NCBI RefSeq assembly: GCF_000337415.1
Contig: NZ_AOJD01000027.1
Span: forward strand, 23,605 to 87,604
Source: Halorubrum tebenquichense DSM 14210
GTDB taxonomy: Archaea; Halobacteriota; Halobacteria; Halobacteriales; Haloferacaceae
Direction of reading: 5' to 3'
DNA length: 64,000 bases
In this document: positions 25,196 through 34,800 of the stretch, piece by piece
Layout: each line of letters starts with the position of its first letter
How positions within the stretch are numbered: the first letter of the stretch is position 1
Made by a program: the position numbers and the translations under genes
Notes under the pieces: generated by a model
What the model was told of the DNA's origin: nothing
Database searches by the model: none
The model's input: the letters and a program-made list of their open reading frames with translations, nothing else

Positions 25196-26140
25196 ATGGA
25201 CGACCCCCGCGAGTGGCTGGCGCTGTACCTGAAAGGCGTCGCCATGGGGAGCGCTGACGCGGTGCCGGGCGTCTCGGGCGGCACCATCGCGCTCATCGTC
25301 GGCATCTACGAGCGACTGATCGCGGCGGTCACCGCGATCGATCCGAGTCGGGTGCGCCGCGTGCTGGCGGGGGTCCGGCCGGGGAACCTTCCGGACGCGC
25401 GGGCCGCGTTCCGCGAGGTCGACGGCGCGTTCCTGCTCGTGTTGGGGGCGGGCATCGGCACCGCGGTCGTCGGGGTGTTGAGCATGGTGAACTACCTGCT
25501 CGCGACGCGGCCCGTCGCGACGTACGGCTTCTTCTTCGGACTGATCGCCGCCAGCGCCGCGGCCCTGCTCGGCGACGTCGACCTCGGCACGCCGCGGCGG
25601 AAGGCCGCCGCGCTCGGCGGGTTCGCGCTGGCGTTTCTCGCCTCCGGAGTCGCCTCGACCGCGCTCGGAAGTTCGCTGCCCGTCGTATTCGTCGCGGGCG
25701 GGGTCGCCGTCAGCGCGATGGTGCTCCCGGGGATCTCGGGCTCGCTGCTGTTAGTCGTCCTCGGCCAGTACGAGTACATGTCCGGCGTCGTGAGCCGGTT
25801 CGTCGACGGGATCGGCGCGCTCGCGGTCGGGAACGGCTCCGACGCGCTCGTGGAGACGCTTCCGCCCGTCGTGGCGTTCCTCGTCGGGGGCGTCTGCGGG
25901 CTGTTCACGGTCGCGCACGCGGTCCGCTACGCGCTCTCGCGGGCGCGGGCCGCGACGCTCGCCTTCCTCGTGAGCCTGATCGTCGGCGCGCTCCGCGCGC
26001 CGCTCGTCGAGACGTCGGTCCGGCTGGCCGAGAGCGGCGAGTCGTGGCGGGCGGCCGCGCCGCGGTTCGCGCTGGCGGCGGTCGGCGGGGCCGCGCTCGT
26101 GTTAATCTTGGACCGCTACTCCGACGCGGTCGAGTACTGA
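25196..26140 (+). CDS. DUF368 membrane protein, probable polyprenyl-phosphate transporter (PopT family)
   Basis: A 314-residue protein with about 8-9 membrane helices and the DUF368 duplicated motif: ADAVPGVSGGTIALIVG near the N-terminus and VLPGISGSLLLVVLGQY at about 180. Bacterial DUF368 (PopT) proteins have been shown to return undecaprenyl phosphate to the inner face of the membrane. In an archaeon the cargo would be dolichol phosphate released when AglB transfers the glycan. The gene starts 62 bp after aglB on the same strand, which supports carrier recycling in N-glycosylation. The transport role here is inference from family and context. Confidence 0.85.
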   Translation: MDDPREWLALYLKGVAMGSADAVPGVSGGTIALIVGIYERLIAAVTAIDPSRVRRVLAGVRPGNLPDARAAFREVDGAFLLVLGAGIGTAVVGVLSMVNYLLATRPVATYGFFFGLIAASAAALLGDVDLGTPRRKAAALGGFALAFLASGVASTALGSSLPVVFVAGGVAVSAMVLPGISGSLLLVVLGQYEYMSGVVSRFVDGIGALAVGNGSDALVETLPPVVAFLVGGVCGLFTVAHAVRYALSRARAATLAFLVSLIVGALRAPLVETSVRLAESGESWRAAAPRFALAAVGGAALVLILDRYSDAVEY

Positions 26141-26183
26141 CCGCGCAACGCCTTTTCGGCTCGCCGCCGTAGCTCGGATCGAC

Positions 26184-26744
26184 ATGGTCCAGACCGAATC
26201 CGAGTCCGAACTCGACCGCGGCGACGCCGCCCCCGACTTCGAGCTGCCCGGCGCGGACGGGGAGACGTACGCGCTCGACGACTTCGAGACGGACGCGCTG
26301 CTCGTCGTCTTCACCTGTAACCACTGTCCGTACGCGAAGGCGAAGGTCGACCTGCTGAACGACCTGGCGGCCGACTACGACGACCTCGCCGTCGTCGGGA
26401 TCAACCCCAACGACGCCGACGAGTACCCCGATGACTCCGTCGAGGCGATGCGTGAAGCCGTCGCCGACGGCACGGTCGCGTACGACGCGTACCTCCGGGA
26501 CGAGACCGCCGAGGTCGCGGCCGCCTATGACGCCGTCTGTACGCCCGACCCGTTCCTGTTCGGTCGCGAGGACGGCGCGTGGAGACTTCGCTACCACGGC
26601 CGCCTCGACGACGCGCTCAACCCCGACGACGAGCCGACGGAGTTCTACGTCCGCGACGCGGTCGACGCGGTCCTCGCCGGGGAGGCGGTCGAAATCCCCG
26701 ACCGCCCCTCTCGGGGCTGTTCGATCAAGTGGCCGGACGCGTAG
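26184..26744 (+). CDS. Thioredoxin-fold redoxin (AhpC/TSA-like)
   Basis: A 186-residue protein: GDAAPDFELPGADGETYAL N-terminal redoxin motif and FTCNHCPYAKAKVDLL with a CxxC pair. VVGINPNDADEYPDDS and TPDPFLFGREDGAWRLRYHGRLDD are typical of the thioredoxin-family subgroup with a C-x-x-C-P-Y motif. It likely reduces disulfides or peroxides in the cytosol; no signal peptide is seen. It lies 43 bp after the DUF368 gene but no functional link to glycosylation is evident. Confidence 0.85.
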   Translation: MVQTESESELDRGDAAPDFELPGADGETYALDDFETDALLVVFTCNHCPYAKAKVDLLNDLAADYDDLAVVGINPNDADEYPDDSVEAMREAVADGTVAYDAYLRDETAEVAAAYDAVCTPDPFLFGREDGAWRLRYHGRLDDALNPDDEPTEFYVRDAVDAVLAGEAVEIPDRPSRGCSIKWPDA

Positions 26745-26822
26745 GGACCGACCGCCGGGCCCGAACCGGATCCGCGTTCCGACGGAGACGGGTTAACAAG
26801 GGACCGGCTCGAACGGCTTCGC

Positions 26823-27524
26823 ATGAGCATGAAAGGCGACGACCCGAACCTCCACGAGATCGATCGGTACGACGGCGGCGTCGGTTGGATCGCGTACCCT
26901 GACGAGACGATGGAGCGCGCGAGCCACGCGTTTGCGGTCCACAACGAGGAGAGCGACGAGGACGACGTGTGGGTCGTCGACCCGGTCGACGCGCCCGGCG
27001 TCGACGACCTCCTCGGCGAACTGGGCACCGTCGCCGGCGTCGTGATCGGGCTCGACCGCCACGTGCGCGACAGCGACACCCTCGCCGCGCGCCACGACGT
27101 GCCGGTGTACGTCCCCGAGTGGATGACCGGCGTCGTTGAGGACCTCGACCCGGAGGTCGAGGTCGAGCGGTTCGGCTCGCGGCTCGCGGACACCGGCTTC
27201 GAGGCGGTCCGGATCCGCGACTCGTCGGTCCCGCCGTGGCAGGAGGTCGGGCTGTTCGACGGCGAGACGCTGATCGTCCCCGAGTCGGTCGGCACCGGGT
27301 CGTACTTCCGCGGGGACCGCGAGCGCCTCGGCGTCCACCCGATGCTCCGGCTCACGCCGCCGACGAGCGCGCTCTCGGGGCTGAACCCGGAACGCGTCCT
27401 CGTCGGCCACGGCGTCGGCGTCCACGAGCGCGCCGCGGTCGCCCTCGAAGACGCGCTCTCGAACTCCCGGAGCAAGGCCCCCGGCCTGTACGCGAGTACG
27501 CTCAAGTCGGCGCTGCCGTTCTGA
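26823..27524 (+). CDS. Metallo-beta-lactamase-fold-like protein with degenerate metal site
   Basis: A 233-residue protein. WIAYPDETMERASHAFAV, WVVDPVDAPGVDDLLGELG, VVIGLDRHVRDSDTLAARHDVPVYVP and RVLVGHGVGV follow the order of strands and loops in metallo-beta-lactamase proteins. The HxHxDH metal motif is reduced to DRHVRDS, so hydrolase activity is doubtful. It may be a haloarchaeal structural or regulatory derivative. A TATA-like GGTTAACAAGG lies about 30 bp upstream, suggesting its own leaderless promoter. Function unknown. Confidence 0.6.
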   Translation: MSMKGDDPNLHEIDRYDGGVGWIAYPDETMERASHAFAVHNEESDEDDVWVVDPVDAPGVDDLLGELGTVAGVVIGLDRHVRDSDTLAARHDVPVYVPEWMTGVVEDLDPEVEVERFGSRLADTGFEAVRIRDSSVPPWQEVGLFDGETLIVPESVGTGSYFRGDRERLGVHPMLRLTPPTSALSGLNPERVLVGHGVGVHERAAVALEDALSNSRSKAPGLYASTLKSALPF

Positions 27525-27600
27525 CGCGACTCGGCGGCGACCGAACCGGTCGGGCCGTGCGTGCCCTTTTGGCACCCCGAGCCGTAGCGGGGGCCGACCA

Positions 27601-28017
27601 GTGATCTACGTCACCCGCGACCTGTTGACCGTGCTGCGGGAGCGCGCCGCGAGCGAGGACCCCGACGAGGTGAACCTCCGGCTCTCGGCGACGCCCGCCG
27701 GCGAGTTCGAGACCGGCCTCGGCCTCGACCCGGAGACGCCGGTGGTGACCCACTTCACGCTGCCGTCGGTGGGGAGTTCGGTCAGCTCCGTGTTCGGCGT
27801 CGACCTCGGGACGCCGGCCGGGGAGGGGGGCGCGCGGTTCGTCTCGCACCCGGACGGCTTCCTCGGCGTGTCGCGGACCGACGACCTCGCGGGCGTGGTG
27901 TTCGTCGCCGTTCCCCCGTACGACGAGGACTCGGTCGCCGCCTTCGACCGGTCCGGGGACGGCGTCGAACTCGCCGTCGTCGACGCGGTCCCGCCGACCG
28001 AGTCGGTCCCGGAGTGA
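27601..28017 (+). CDS. Conserved-looking haloarchaeal protein, function unknown
   Basis: A 138-residue protein starting at GTG (MIYVTRDLLTVLRERAAS). It is an acidic alpha/beta protein with strands VTHFTLP, VSSVFGVDLGTP and GVVFVAVPPYD. No motif links it to a known enzyme. It is read in the same direction as its neighbours and has the acidic composition and GC content of the core genome, which supports it being a real gene. Confidence 0.65.
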   Translation: MIYVTRDLLTVLRERAASEDPDEVNLRLSATPAGEFETGLGLDPETPVVTHFTLPSVGSSVSSVFGVDLGTPAGEGGARFVSHPDGFLGVSRTDDLAGVVFVAVPPYDEDSVAAFDRSGDGVELAVVDAVPPTESVPE

Positions 28018-28060
28018 GAGAACAGGGGTTTCAAGCCGCCGGAGGAAGTAGGCCGCGGCG

Positions 28061-28387
28061 ATGGCAGCACGGCCACCCGGCGGCGGCGATACCGACGAGC
28101 CCGAGGCGATCGAGTTCGGCATCGCGGCCCTCGACGCCCGGATCGACGAGGCGGAGGTGTCGTTTCCCGCGACGGCCGCGGAGCTCCGCGACGCGCTCGG
28201 CGACCAGTCGATCCCCTACGACGCGCACGGCCGGTCGCTCACCGTCTCGGACGCGCTTGACCGCGTGCCGCAACGGGAGTTCGAAAACGAGACGGCGTTT
28301 CTCAACGCGCTCTACCCGGTGTTCGACGAGGCGCGCCGCGAGGAGCGCGGCGTGATCGCCAGCCTGCGCGACGCGCTCCCGTTCTGA
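28061..28387 (+). CDS. DUF5789 family protein
   Basis: A 108-residue acidic protein with the DUF5789 pattern: VSFPATAAELRDALGDQSIPYDAHGRSLTVSDAL followed by a helical C-terminus rich in acidic residues. The family is widespread in haloarchaea and has no assigned function. It starts 43 bp after the preceding gene, and the next gene is convergent. Confidence 0.75.
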   Translation: MAARPPGGGDTDEPEAIEFGIAALDARIDEAEVSFPATAAELRDALGDQSIPYDAHGRSLTVSDALDRVPQREFENETAFLNALYPVFDEARREERGVIASLRDALPF

Positions 28388-28426
28388 GACGGGGCGGAAG
28401 GAACGAAGCGAAGGGGACGGGCGTCC

Positions 28427-28741
28427 CTATCTGGGTTCCGAGCGGGCGACGTCCTCGGCCGCCTCCTCCTCCGGTTCGCCGGCGTCGTACCGTTCGATCA
28501 CGTCGTTGACTAGGACGATATCGCCGACGGCGCGGACCCAGCGGTACGGGACGATGACGCCGGTCGAGCCGCCCACCTCCCCGGCGAACAGCTCGTGGTT
28601 GAGCTCGGCGAGCGCGAGGCCGGTCACGGCGCGGGCGTCCAGATCCAGCTGGATGTCTTCGATCTCACCGACGAAGACGCCGTTGCTGGAGTACACCTCG
28701 CGGCCGACGAGCGACGTGATCTCTTCGGGGGCTGCGTTCAT
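28427..28741 (-). CDS. PRC-barrel domain protein (CdpB-like)
   Basis: A 104-residue protein from ATG 28741 (MNAAPEEITSLVGREVYS). The PRC-barrel beta pattern covers almost all of it: VGREVYSSNGVFVGEIEDIQLDL, GLALAELNHELF, GVIVPYRWVRAVGDIVLV. Haloarchaeal single-domain PRC proteins of this size include CdpB1/CdpB2, which partner with SepF in cell division. Which paralogue this is cannot be told here. The acidic tail is typical. It is convergent with the DUF5789 gene. Confidence 0.78.
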   Translation of the reverse strand: MNAAPEEITSLVGREVYSSNGVFVGEIEDIQLDLDARAVTGLALAELNHELFAGEVGGSTGVIVPYRWVRAVGDIVLVNDVIERYDAGEPEEEAAEDVARSEPR

Positions 28742-28853
28742 ACTCGATACGGTCACGAGCGCGCCTAATAAGCGTTCGTTGTCGAACGACGCGCGTCGGA
28801 CGCTCCGGGGTCGCGGGGGTCGGAGGGGCGTCGCCTCGCGCTCGGTCCCCGCC

Positions 28854-31124
28854 TCACTCCCGCGGGGCGATCACCTCGATGGGATGCATCGGCGTCGACT
28901 CCAGCAGGGCGTCGAGCTGTTCGGTACAGGACGTTCCGGGCGCGACGACGGTGCGCTCGGTGTCGCCGAACTGCTCGCGGAGCGGCTCGCCGACGTCCAT
29001 GCTCAGCTCGTAGTAGTCGCTCTTGTAGCCGAACGAGCCGGCCATCCCGCAACACTCCGTGTCCGAGACGCGCACGTCGTAGCCGAGCCGCTCGAACGTC
29101 GCGGTCGCGTACTCGCCGACCTCGACGGTGCGGGCCTGACAGTGCGGGTGGTACGCGAGCCGGGCCCCCGACGCCACCGGGCCGGTCCCCTCGGCGGGCG
29201 CGCGCAGCGCCGCCGGGTCCCCGCCCGCCTCCAGCAGGCCGAACACGTACTCCATCGCGTCGTAGCTCGCGTCCGCGAGCCGCTCGTGGGAGTCGGCGGG
29301 GAGGAACCGCTCGTACTCCCGGCGGAACGTCGCGAGGTCGCTCGGCTCGATCACGACCACGTCGCGCCCGGCGTCGAGGTGGGGTGCCAGCCCGGCGTAC
29401 ACGTCCTCGGCCGCCGACTCGGCGGTGGCGACCATCCCCTGCGAGAGCGGCGGTCGGCCGCTGCCGGGGAGGTCGGGGACCCGGACGTGGACGCCCAGCG
29501 CCTCCAGCGCGCGGACCGTCGCCTTCCCGCGGTCGACGTCGACGTAGTTCGTCGCGGTGTCGGGGTAGACGACGGCCTCGCGGTCGGCCTCGTCCGGGTC
29601 GACCGCCGAGCCGCCCCGGTCGTCGAACCACTCGACGAGCGACACGCGCGCGAACTCGGGCAGCTCGCGGCGGCTGTCGATCCCGACGACCCGCTCGGCG
29701 AGCGCGCGCGCCGGCCCGAAGTTCGCGAGCCGGTTGGCGACCGGCGCGGTCCTGTGGCCCCACTCCGCGAGCGTCGCGTAGTTGCCGACCAGCCGGGTCG
29801 ACAGGTCGAGTCCGCCCGGCTCCTCGTCGGGCACCAGCTCCTCGAACGCCCAGTCGAGCTGGCTCGGGTCGGCCTCGCCGCGGTTGATCCGGTCGCGGAC
29901 CGCGGTGTTGATCCACGGGATGTCGATGCCGACCGGACAGGCGGGCACGCAGCGCGAGCAGCCGGTACAGAGGTCGTTGAACTCGGCGGCGGTGTCGAGC
30001 CCTTCAATTCCCGCCTCCCAGCCCGTGGCGATGCCGCCGGAGTACGTCTCGCCGCCGAACGCGTGGCCGCCGACGCTCTGGAAGTTGCCGCAGGCGTTCG
30101 AGCAGGCCGAACACCGGATGCAGTATAACGTCTCCTTCAGCGTCTCGTCGTCGCGCATCGCCAGCCGCCCGTTGTCGATCAGGACGAGGTGGAACTCGCG
30201 GTCGTCGCCGGAGCCGTCCGCGAGCGGCTCGTCGTCGGCCTCGAAGTCCGGCACCGGCGACGCGACGGGCGGCGTGAGCGTCGAGATGTAGGAGGTCACG
30301 TCCTGTCCGGTCCCCGACCGTCCGATCAGCTCGACGAACGGCGCGAACTCCTCGACGGTCGGCACGAGCTTCTCGACGCCCGCGACCGCGACGTGGGTGT
30401 CCGTCGCGGTCACCGTCTTCCGGGCGTTTCCCTCGCTGGTGACGAGGAGCATGGTGCCCGAGTCGGCCGCGATGAAGTTCGCGCCGGTCATCCCGAGGTC
30501 GGCGTCCTCGATCAGGTCGCCGAGCCGCTCGCGGGCGAACATCGTCAGCGCCTCGGCGGTCTCGGGCGGGTCGTCGAGGTCGAACCGCTCGGCGAACAGC
30601 TCCGAGATCCCCTCGCGGGACTTGTGGATCGCCGGCGCGACGATGTGCGACGGCTCCTCGTCGGCGAGCTGGAGCACCCACTCGCCGAGGTCGGTCTCGA
30701 CGACCTCGACGCCGTCGCCCTCGAGCGCCGCGTTCACCTCGATCTCCTCGGAGGTCATCGACTTCGACTTGATCGCGCGCCCGGCCTCGCGCTCGGCGGC
30801 GACCTCGCGGATGTACCGGTTCGCGTCCGCGGCGTCGTCGGCGAGATACACGGTTCCGCCGTTGGCCTCCACCGTCTCCCGCACCTCGTCGATGAGGTCG
30901 GGCAGCCGCTCGATCGCGTCCTCTTTTATTTCCCGCGCCCGCTCTTTCAGCGCCTCGTAGTCGTCGAGGCGGCCGGTCGACTCGTAACGGCCCGCGTTGA
31001 ACCCGCGGGTGTTCTCGGCCACGGCGTCGCCCTCCGTCGCCAGCAGTTCGCGAATGCGCTCGGCCTTCGTCTCCCGGTTCGGGCCGGCCGCCGCGTCGCC
31101 GGCGGCGTCGGCGTCGCTGCTCAT
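28854..31124 (-). CDS. LUD-domain/4Fe-4S/CCG fusion protein (LutB-LutA-like lactate utilisation)
   Basis: A 756-residue fusion. Residues about 1-300 are a LUD domain like LutB/LldF (VYLADDAADANRYIREVAAE, KSKSMTSEEIEVN). A ferredoxin-like domain with two cluster motifs follows (CIRCSACSNACG and CTGCSRCVPACPVG, about 320-390). Residues about 480-750 form the cysteine-rich CCG domain of LutA/LldE (YHPHCQAR and DTECCGMAGSFG). In bacteria separate LutA, LutB and LutC oxidise L-lactate to pyruvate; here A and B parts are joined. It overlaps the LutC-like gene by ATGA and is divergent from an FAD/Fe-S oxidase. Substrate could be lactate or a related 2-hydroxy acid. Confidence 0.88.
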   Translation of the reverse strand: MSSDADAAGDAAAGPNRETKAERIRELLATEGDAVAENTRGFNAGRYESTGRLDDYEALKERAREIKEDAIERLPDLIDEVRETVEANGGTVYLADDAADANRYIREVAAEREAGRAIKSKSMTSEEIEVNAALEGDGVEVVETDLGEWVLQLADEEPSHIVAPAIHKSREGISELFAERFDLDDPPETAEALTMFARERLGDLIEDADLGMTGANFIAADSGTMLLVTSEGNARKTVTATDTHVAVAGVEKLVPTVEEFAPFVELIGRSGTGQDVTSYISTLTPPVASPVPDFEADDEPLADGSGDDREFHLVLIDNGRLAMRDDETLKETLYCIRCSACSNACGNFQSVGGHAFGGETYSGGIATGWEAGIEGLDTAAEFNDLCTGCSRCVPACPVGIDIPWINTAVRDRINRGEADPSQLDWAFEELVPDEEPGGLDLSTRLVGNYATLAEWGHRTAPVANRLANFGPARALAERVVGIDSRRELPEFARVSLVEWFDDRGGSAVDPDEADREAVVYPDTATNYVDVDRGKATVRALEALGVHVRVPDLPGSGRPPLSQGMVATAESAAEDVYAGLAPHLDAGRDVVVIEPSDLATFRREYERFLPADSHERLADASYDAMEYVFGLLEAGGDPAALRAPAEGTGPVASGARLAYHPHCQARTVEVGEYATATFERLGYDVRVSDTECCGMAGSFGYKSDYYELSMDVGEPLREQFGDTERTVVAPGTSCTEQLDALLESTPMHPIEVIAPRE

Positions 31125-31732
31125 CCGTCCACCCCCGTCCCGTCGGTCGAGCCGGGCGCGTCGCCGTCCCCGTCAGCCGGCCCGGGCGCGTCGCTATCCC
31201 CGTCGCCATCGCGCAGCAGGACGACGTGGACCTCCTTCGGGCCGTGCGCGCCGTGGACGAGTCCGCCCATGTCGGCGGTCGCGCTCGGCCCGGTGGCGAA
31301 CACCACGTCGGTCGACTCGTCGCGGGCCCGCGGGCCGAGCCACGCGAACGCGTCGGGGACGTCCGGCACGAGGTCCGCCTCGCGGAGGACGACGACGTGG
31401 CGGTCGACGAAGAGGCTCACCGGCTCCGTCCCGCGGGCGTCGGCCTCGACCGCGACGCTCCCGTAGCTCGCGATCCCGAGCGACGCCGCGGTGACCCCCG
31501 TGTGCGCGGCGCGCAGGTCGGCGGTCGTCGGGTCGGTCGCGACGCGCTCCGGCAGCGACGCCGCCGAGCCTTCGAGCGCGTCCGGCCCGGACTCCCCCAG
31601 CGGCACCCCGACCGCCGGGTCGCCCGCGGCGTCGTCGATCAGCGACGCGCACGCCGCGGGCGGCCCCTCCGAGACGGTGACGCCGAAGTCGTCGAGCCGC
31701 CCCCTGAACGTCGACGTGTCAGCAGTTGCCAT
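31121..31732 (-). CDS. LUD-domain protein (LutC-like)
   Basis: A 203-residue protein from ATG 31732 (MATADTSTFRGRLDDFGV). LUD-domain features are VTAASLGIASYGSVAVE, SLFVDRHVVVLREADLVPDVPDAF and FATGPSATADMGGLVHGAHGP, the C-terminal signature of LutC. The last 30 residues are acidic repeats. Its stop overlaps the start of the LutB/LutA fusion, so the two are co-translated and together would supply all three Lut subunits. A longer in-frame reading upstream would cross the divergent FAD oxidase gene and is rejected. Confidence 0.85.
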   Translation of the reverse strand: MATADTSTFRGRLDDFGVTVSEGPPAACASLIDDAAGDPAVGVPLGESGPDALEGSAASLPERVATDPTTADLRAAHTGVTAASLGIASYGSVAVEADARGTEPVSLFVDRHVVVLREADLVPDVPDAFAWLGPRARDESTDVVFATGPSATADMGGLVHGAHGPKEVHVVLLRDGDGDSDAPGPADGDGDAPGSTDGTGVDG

Positions 31733-31816
31733 GGGAATCGGTTCGACGGCCTCCGTGTTGGGTGTTGCGGCGGGATCGGAGGTGCCTTTTTCATCGCTCG
31801 ACCGTGAGAGAGTCGC

Positions 31817-34800
31817 ATGGCGACCAACCCGGAACCGGACCCGACGGACGGCGGGGACTTCGACTACGCCGGCGGTGCCGTGGAGCGGCCTGATCTCGTC
31901 TACGCGCTCGACCGCCGCGTCGACGGCGACGTGCGGTTCGACGACTACTCCAAGCGGCTGTACGCGACCGACGCCTCGGCGTACGAGGTCACGCCGATCG
32001 GCGTCGTGATCCCGGCGTCGACCGCGGACGTCGCGGCCGTCCACGAGTACTGCTTCGAGGAGGGGATACCCGTCCTCCCCCGCGGCGGCGGCACCTCGCT
32101 GGCGGGCCAGAGCGTCAACGAGGCGGTCGTCCTCGATCTCACCGGCGAGATGGACGCGGTGATCGAGACCGACCCGGAGGCGGGGACCGCCCGCGCGCAG
32201 GCCGGCGCGTACGTCGGCGACCTCAACGCCGCGGTCGAGCCGCACGGACTGAAGTTCGCCCCCGACCCGGCGTGGCGCGACAAGTCCGCGCTCGGCGGCG
32301 CGATCGGCAACAACTCCACCGGCTCCCACTCGCTGAAGTACGGCAAGACGGACCACTACGTCGAAGAGGCGGAGGTCGTCCTCGCGGACGGCACCGTGAC
32401 GACGTTCGGCGAGGTCGCGGTCGAGGATCTCCGTGCGTCCGCCGACCCCGACGCCGACGACCTCCTGCCGCGAATCCACGCCGAGGTCGTCCGGATCCTC
32501 GACGAGGAGGCGGCCGAGATCGACGAGCGGTACCCGGAGCTGAAGCGGAACGTCTCCGGCTACAACCTCGACCGCCTGCTCGCCGAGCACCGGGGCGAGT
32601 ACGGCGAGGCGGGCGTCGTCAACCTCGCTCGGCTCATGGCCGGCAGCGAGGGGACGCTCGCGACGGTGACGGAGGCGACCGTCTCGCTCGTCGAGATTCC
32701 CGAGACGAAGTCTGTGGCGCTGTTGACGTACGACGACCTCCTCGACGCGATGGAGGACGTGGCGGCGTGTCTCGAACACGACCCCGCCGCGGTCGAGGTG
32801 ATGGACGACGTCCTCCTCGGCCTCGCCGCCGACACGCCGGAGTTCGCGGACGTGGTCGGCATGCTCCCCGAGGGCACCGACTCGGTGCTGCTCGTCGAGT
32901 TCTACGCCGAGAGCGACGCGGCGGGGCGTCAGAAGGTCGCCGACCTCATCGCGGACCGCGTGGGCGTCCCGGAGACAGCTGCCGAGCCGAGCGACGGCGC
33001 GGCCGAGACGACGAGCCAGCCGCGGCGCGCGGTCGACGCCCTGGAGGCGCACGACCCCGACCAGCGCGACCGGTTCTGGAAGATGCGGAAGGCGGGGCTC
33101 CCGATCTTACTCTCTCGTACCACCGACGAGAAGCACATCTCCTTCATCGAGGACTGCGCCATCCCGCCCGAACACCTCCCCGAGTACACGCGGGAGTTCC
33201 AGCGGATCCTCGAAGACAACGACACGTTCGCCACCTTCTACGCCCACGCCGGGCCGGGCGTGTTGCACGTCCGGCCGCTGATCAACACGAAGGACGTCGA
33301 CGACGTCGAGGCGATGGTCGACATCGCCGACCGCGTCACCGACGCCGTGGTCCGGCTCGGCGGCTCCGTCTCGGGCGAACACGGCGACGGCCGCGCCCGC
33401 ACCGGGTGGAACCGGAAGCTGTACGGCGACGACCTCTGGGAGTCGTTCCGCGAGTTGAAGACCGCCTTCGACCCCGACTGGCTGCTCAACCCGGGGAACG
33501 TCTGCGGCGACCACGACATGGGGGAGAACCTCCGGTTCGACGCGGAGTACGACTACGACGCCGGCTTCGATCCCGCGATGGAGTGGGCGGTCGACAACGG
33601 GATGCAGGGGATGGTAGAGCTCTGTCACGGCTGCGGCGGCTGCCGCGGGCCACAGGAGACGACCGGCGGCACCATGTGTCCGACCTACCGCGCCGCCGAG
33701 GAGGAGATCCAGTCGACCCGCGGCCGCGCGAACATGCTCCGCGGGGCCATCTCCGGCGAACTGCCGGACGACCCGACCGACGACGAGTTCGTCACCGAGG
33801 TGATGGATCTGTGTGTCGGCTGCAAGGGCTGTAAGGTGGACTGTCCGAGCGGCGTCGACATGGCGAAGCTGAAGGCGGAGGTCGAACACGCCCACCACGA
33901 GGAACACGGGCTGGACCTGCGCACGCGGCTGCTCGGTCGCTTCGAGTCGCTCGCGCCGCTCGCCTCGAAGTTCGCCCCGCTCTCGAACCTCCCGAACAAG
34001 GTCCCGGGCAGCGGCCTCCTCGCGGAGAAGGCGCTCGGGATCGCGCGGGAGCGGGACCTCCCGACCTTCCGCTCCGAGTCGCTCACCGACTGGTTCGAGG
34101 CCCGCGGCGGCGCGGGCGTCCCGCGCGAGGAGGCCGACCGCGACGTGCTCTTATTCCCCGACGTGTACACCACCTACACCAACCCCGGCGCGGGGAAGGC
34201 CGCGGTGCGCGTGCTGGAGGCCGCGAACTGCCACGTCGAGATTCCGGACGTGGACGGGAGCGGCCGCCCGCCCCACTCGAAGGGGATGCTCGACGTGTCG
34301 CGCGCGACGGCGAGAGACGCCGTGGAGACGCTCGCGCCGCGGGCCCGAGACGGTTGGGACGTGGTCGTCGTCGAGCCCTCGGACGCGGTCATGCTCCAGT
34401 CCGACTACCACGACCTCCTTGACGGCGACGCCAGCGACGTGCCCGACGGCGACGTGGCGGCCGTCTCAGAGAACGCCTACGGGGTCATGGAGTACGTCGA
34501 CGCCTTCCGGCTCGACGAGTCGCTCGCGCTCGACGCGCCCACCGAGTCGCTCACCTACCACGGCCACTGCCACCAGAAGGCGACGAAGAAGGACCACCAC
34601 GCGGTCGGCGTGTTGCGCCGCGCCGGCTACGGCGTCGACCCGCTCGACTCCTCGTGTTGCGGGATGGCCGGCTCGTTCGGCTACGAGGCCGAACACTACT
34701 CGATGAGCAAGGCGATCGGTGAGACCCTGTTCGAGCAGGTCTCGGCGAGCGACGGCGACGGCCTCGTCGCGCCGGGCACCTCCTGCCGGACGCAGTTGGA

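Noticed and set aside
31121..33052. In-frame N-terminal extension of the LutC-like gene
   Set aside because: It would overlap the divergent FAD oxidase, whose domains are clear; ATG 31732 fits the family start.
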